Source: Deltaproteobacteria bacterium
Lineage (GTDB): Bacteria > Chloroflexota > Dehalococcoidia > Dehalococcoidales > BS750m-G39
Reading direction: 5' to 3'
Assembly (NCBI GenBank): GCA_013202445.1
Contig: JABMRW010000070.1
Location: 1-8,220, forward strand
DNA: 8,220 bases
In this document: in pieces, positions 6,348-8,220 of the stretch
Position numbering within the stretch: position 1 is the stretch's first letter
Layout of the letters: each line of letters opens with the position of its first letter
The notes under the pieces: generated by a model
The model's input: the letters and a program-made list of their open reading frames with translations, nothing else
What the model was told of the DNA's origin: nothing
Databases searched by the model: none
Made by a program: the position numbers and the translations under genes

Positions 6348-6832
6348 TGACCAGAACCAAGAAAACTACCAAAGCTGACCTGAAGAAAATAGACGCTATT
6401 ATTGGTAATTATCGGGGACAAAGGTGGGGGCTTATACCACTGCTGCATGACGTGCAGATGGCGGTGGGCTATATCCCCCCCGAGGCAATGCCACGCATCG
6501 CCAGCGGCCTGGGCATGTTTCCCAGTCAGGTACAGGGGGTAATCTCCTTTTATACCCAGTTTTACACCGAGCCGCGGGGCAAGAATATCGTCAGGGTATG
6601 TCGGGGCACGGCCTGTCACGTGCGGGGTGGTAAAACAATACTGAAACTGGTCAAACGAGAACTGGGGCTGGAAGAGGGAGAGACTAGTCCCGATATGGAG
6701 TACACCCTGGAGACCGTTGCCTGCATCGGTGTCTGCGCCCTGGCGCCTAATATCGTAATTAATCAGGAAACGCACGGCGATTTGAACCCCAAGAAAGTAG
6801 CCAGATTGTTCGAGGGTAAGCGGAAAAAATGA
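6347..6832 (+). CDS. nuoE: NuoE-like [2Fe-2S] subunit (24-kDa family; HndA/HoxE-type)
   Basis: Thioredoxin-fold [2Fe-2S] electron-transfer subunit that partners NuoF-type flavoproteins in complex I and in soluble NAD(P)-linked hydrogenases and formate dehydrogenases. The four cluster ligands are Cys85 and Cys90 (VCRGTACHVRG) and Cys126 and Cys130 (CIGVCALAP). The N-terminal helical part (about residues 12-70) has the usual LIPLLHDVQMAVGYIP and QVQGVISFYTQF motifs. At 161 residues it is a normal length. The ATG overlaps the preceding stop by one base (TAATG), with AAAGGA 10 nt upstream, so translation is probably coupled. Because it sits with a molybdopterin subunit and a NuoF-like subunit, and no other complex I genes are visible here, a soluble complex is more likely than respiratory complex I. 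Genes beyond the right edge could change that. Confidence 0.95.
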   Translation: MTRTKKTTKADLKKIDAIIGNYRGQRWGLIPLLHDVQMAVGYIPPEAMPRIASGLGMFPSQVQGVISFYTQFYTEPRGKNIVRVCRGTACHVRGGKTILKLVKRELGLEEGETSPDMEYTLETVACIGVCALAPNIVINQETHGDLNPKKVARLFEGKRKK

Positions 6833-8220
6833 AGCGGAATGGGCAGCACAATCGCACTGTTTTTGTCTGCCGCGGCACGGGGTGTGTCTCGGGCGGCGGT
6901 GATGCTGTTTTCAAGGCGCTAAAGGCTGAGCTGGCAAGGCAGAAGCTAAAGGGTGCTGAGATAGATTTCACCGGCTGTCACGGCTTCTGCCAGCAGGGCC
7001 CAAATGTTATCATCGAGCCTGACGGTATCTTCTATACCAAGGTGGAGCCGGAGGACGCCGCTGAGATTGTAAGCTCACACCTCCGGGACGAGAAGCCGGT
7101 GGAGCGCCTTTTCTACCGTGACCCGGTCAGCGGCCAGGCTATACCAGGCTACTCGGATATAAAATTCTATAAAGAGCAGAGGCGGGTCATATTGCGTAAC
7201 TGTGGCCACATCAATCCAGAGAGGATTGATGACTACCTTGACCGCGGCGGCTACCAGTCCCTGCGTAAGGTGCTCTTTCAGATGAAGCCGGAAGAGGTCA
7301 TTGAGGAGGTGAAGAGTTCAGGGTTGCGCGGGCGCGGTGGGGCTGGTTTTCCCACCGGACTCAAGTGGGAATTCTGCCGCAATGCCTCCGGCTCACCAAA
7401 ATATGTTATCTGTAACGCTGATGAAGGTGACCCCGGCGCCTTCATGGACCGCTCTATCCTGGAGGCAGACCCCCATTCCGTCATCGAAGGGTTGGCCATC
7501 TGTGCTTATGCCATCGGTTCCAACGAAAGCTATGTCTATGCCCGTGCCGAGTACCCCCTGGCGGTAAGCCGGCTCCGAATAGCCCTTGACCAGGCTAGAG
7601 AGAGAGGATTCCTGGGAAATGATATACAGGGCTCCGGTTTCAATTTCAATGTGCAAATTAAGGAAGGGGCCGGTGCCTTTGTCTGTGGCGAGGAGACCGC
7701 CCTTATCGCCTCTATTGAGAGCCGGCGGGGCATGCCCCGCCCCCGCCCGCCTTTCCCGGCCCAATCAGGCCTGGACGGTAAACCCTCCAACATCAACAAT
7801 GTGAAAACGCTGGCCTCAATACCGGTTATCATAGAGAGAGGGGCTGGCTGGTTTGCCAGTATCGGCACCGAGAAGAGTAAGGGCACCGCTGTGTTTGCCC
7901 TCACCGGGAAGATCGCCAATAGTGGACTGGTGGAGGTGCCGATGGGTACTCCATTATCCCATATTATCTATGAGATTGGCGGTGGCATCCCCAGAAATAA
8001 ACGGCTTAAAGCAGTGCAGACTGGTGGCCCATCAGGTGGCTGTATACCAGCCCGTTTCATTGACCTGCCCGTAGACTATGAATCACTGGCTCAGATGGGT
8101 TCGATAATGGGTGCTGGCGGTATGGTGGTGATGGACGAGACAACCTGCATGGTGGAGATAGCCCGCTACTTTCTTAGTTTTACCCAGGCTGAATCCTGCG
8201 GAAAATGTACTCCCTGCCGC
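6829..8220 (+). CDS. nuoF: NuoF-like FMN/NAD(H)-binding subunit (HndC/HoxF-type), partial at the right edge
   Basis: Flavoprotein subunit that exchanges electrons with NAD(P)H through FMN. The frame is open for 464 codons to the window end, so the 3' part is missing. An N-terminal thioredoxin-like domain (about residues 8-90) has its own [2Fe-2S] motif: Cys14 and Cys19 (CRGTGC), Cys50 and Cys54 (CHGFC). The NuoF core follows: the NAD(H)-loop GLRGRGGAGFPTGLKW (165-180), FMN-site NADEGDPGAF (196-205), GAGAFVCGEETAL (280-292) and an SLBB-like region (about 370-420). The N3-type [4Fe-4S] motif ESCGKCTPC (Cys457, 460, 463) begins at the edge; its fourth Cys lies outside. Relatives of this shape often carry a C-terminal two-cluster ferredoxin, which cannot be checked here. 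The ATG overlaps the NuoE stop by 4 bases (ATGA), and GAGGG lies 12 nt upstream. Confidence 0.95.
   Translation, partial: MKRNGQHNRTVFVCRGTGCVSGGGDAVFKALKAELARQKLKGAEIDFTGCHGFCQQGPNVIIEPDGIFYTKVEPEDAAEIVSSHLRDEKPVERLFYRDPVSGQAIPGYSDIKFYKEQRRVILRNCGHINPERIDDYLDRGGYQSLRKVLFQMKPEEVIEEVKSSGLRGRGGAGFPTGLKWEFCRNASGSPKYVICNADEGDPGAFMDRSILEADPHSVIEGLAICAYAIGSNESYVYARAEYPLAVSRLRIALDQARERGFLGNDIQGSGFNFNVQIKEGAGAFVCGEETALIASIESRRGMPRPRPPFPAQSGLDGKPSNINNVKTLASIPVIIERGAGWFASIGTEKSKGTAVFALTGKIANSGLVEVPMGTPLSHIIYEIGGGIPRNKRLKAVQTGGPSGGCIPARFIDLPVDYESLAQMGSIMGAGGMVVMDETTCMVEIARYFLSFTQAESCGKCTPCR

Noticed and set aside
5993..6775. 260-codon open frame on the minus strand
   Set aside because: It spans the 3' end of the molybdopterin gene and most of nuoE, both certain on the + strand, and its product has no domain-like pattern.
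7393..7919. Overlapping minus-strand open frames of 123 and 127 codons
   Set aside because: They lie inside the nuoF-like gene, whose conserved FMN and NAD(H) motifs are read on the + strand.

Overview
The window looks like part of an anaerobic, redox-versatile bacterium. Chloroflexota of the Dehalococcoidia type is my best guess, from gene content and general style only; nothing in the window fixes the taxonomy. From about 788 onward the + strand is tightly packed with regulatory and flavin/iron-sulfur/molybdopterin oxidoreductase genes. The first 780 bases are AT-richer, and I support only one gene there, a small minus-strand membrane protein.

Layout. 1-233: no gene; a perfect 8-bp inverted repeat (165-183) and a TGTGA/TCACA half-site pair (134-148). 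234-554 (-): small protein with three predicted membrane segments. 555-787: no gene; a T-arm-like tRNA remnant candidate (649-677) and a good sigma70-type promoter (TTGACA, 17-nt spacer, TATCTT, 712-740) facing the next gene. 788-2675: two-component pair, a soluble GAF histidine kinase of the NarX/DesK (HisKA_3) class overlapping a NarL/FixJ response regulator. 2676-2850: spacer with a weak terminator-like hairpin and an inverted repeat. 2851-3636: two receiver domains in tandem, the first degenerate and the second intact, with no DNA-binding output. 3663-6347: 894-residue molybdopterin oxidoreductase built like a formate dehydrogenase alpha subunit with a NuoG-like iron-sulfur N-terminus, but without the formate-specific catalytic residues. 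6347-6832: NuoE-like [2Fe-2S] subunit. 6829 to the right edge: NuoF-like FMN/NAD(H) subunit, cut by the window in its C-terminal iron-sulfur motif.

How it fits together. The last three genes overlap by 1 and 4 bases and encode the parts of a soluble NAD(P)H-linked complex. Electrons could pass between NAD(P)H/FMN (NuoF-like), [2Fe-2S] centres (NuoE-like and the NuoF N-terminus), the iron-sulfur chain of the large subunit, and its molybdopterin-type site. That site carries Tyr-Ser where formate dehydrogenases have Cys/Sec-His, and Gln where they have the catalytic Arg, so formate is unlikely to be the substrate. The kinase and regulators upstream, with the output-less double receiver only 26 bases before the oxidoreductase, suggest that the complex is controlled by, or feeds into, a GAF-sensed signal. 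The most unusual points are the altered active site, an Asp in place of one cluster-ligand Cys, and the pseudo-receiver/receiver protein with no effector domain.
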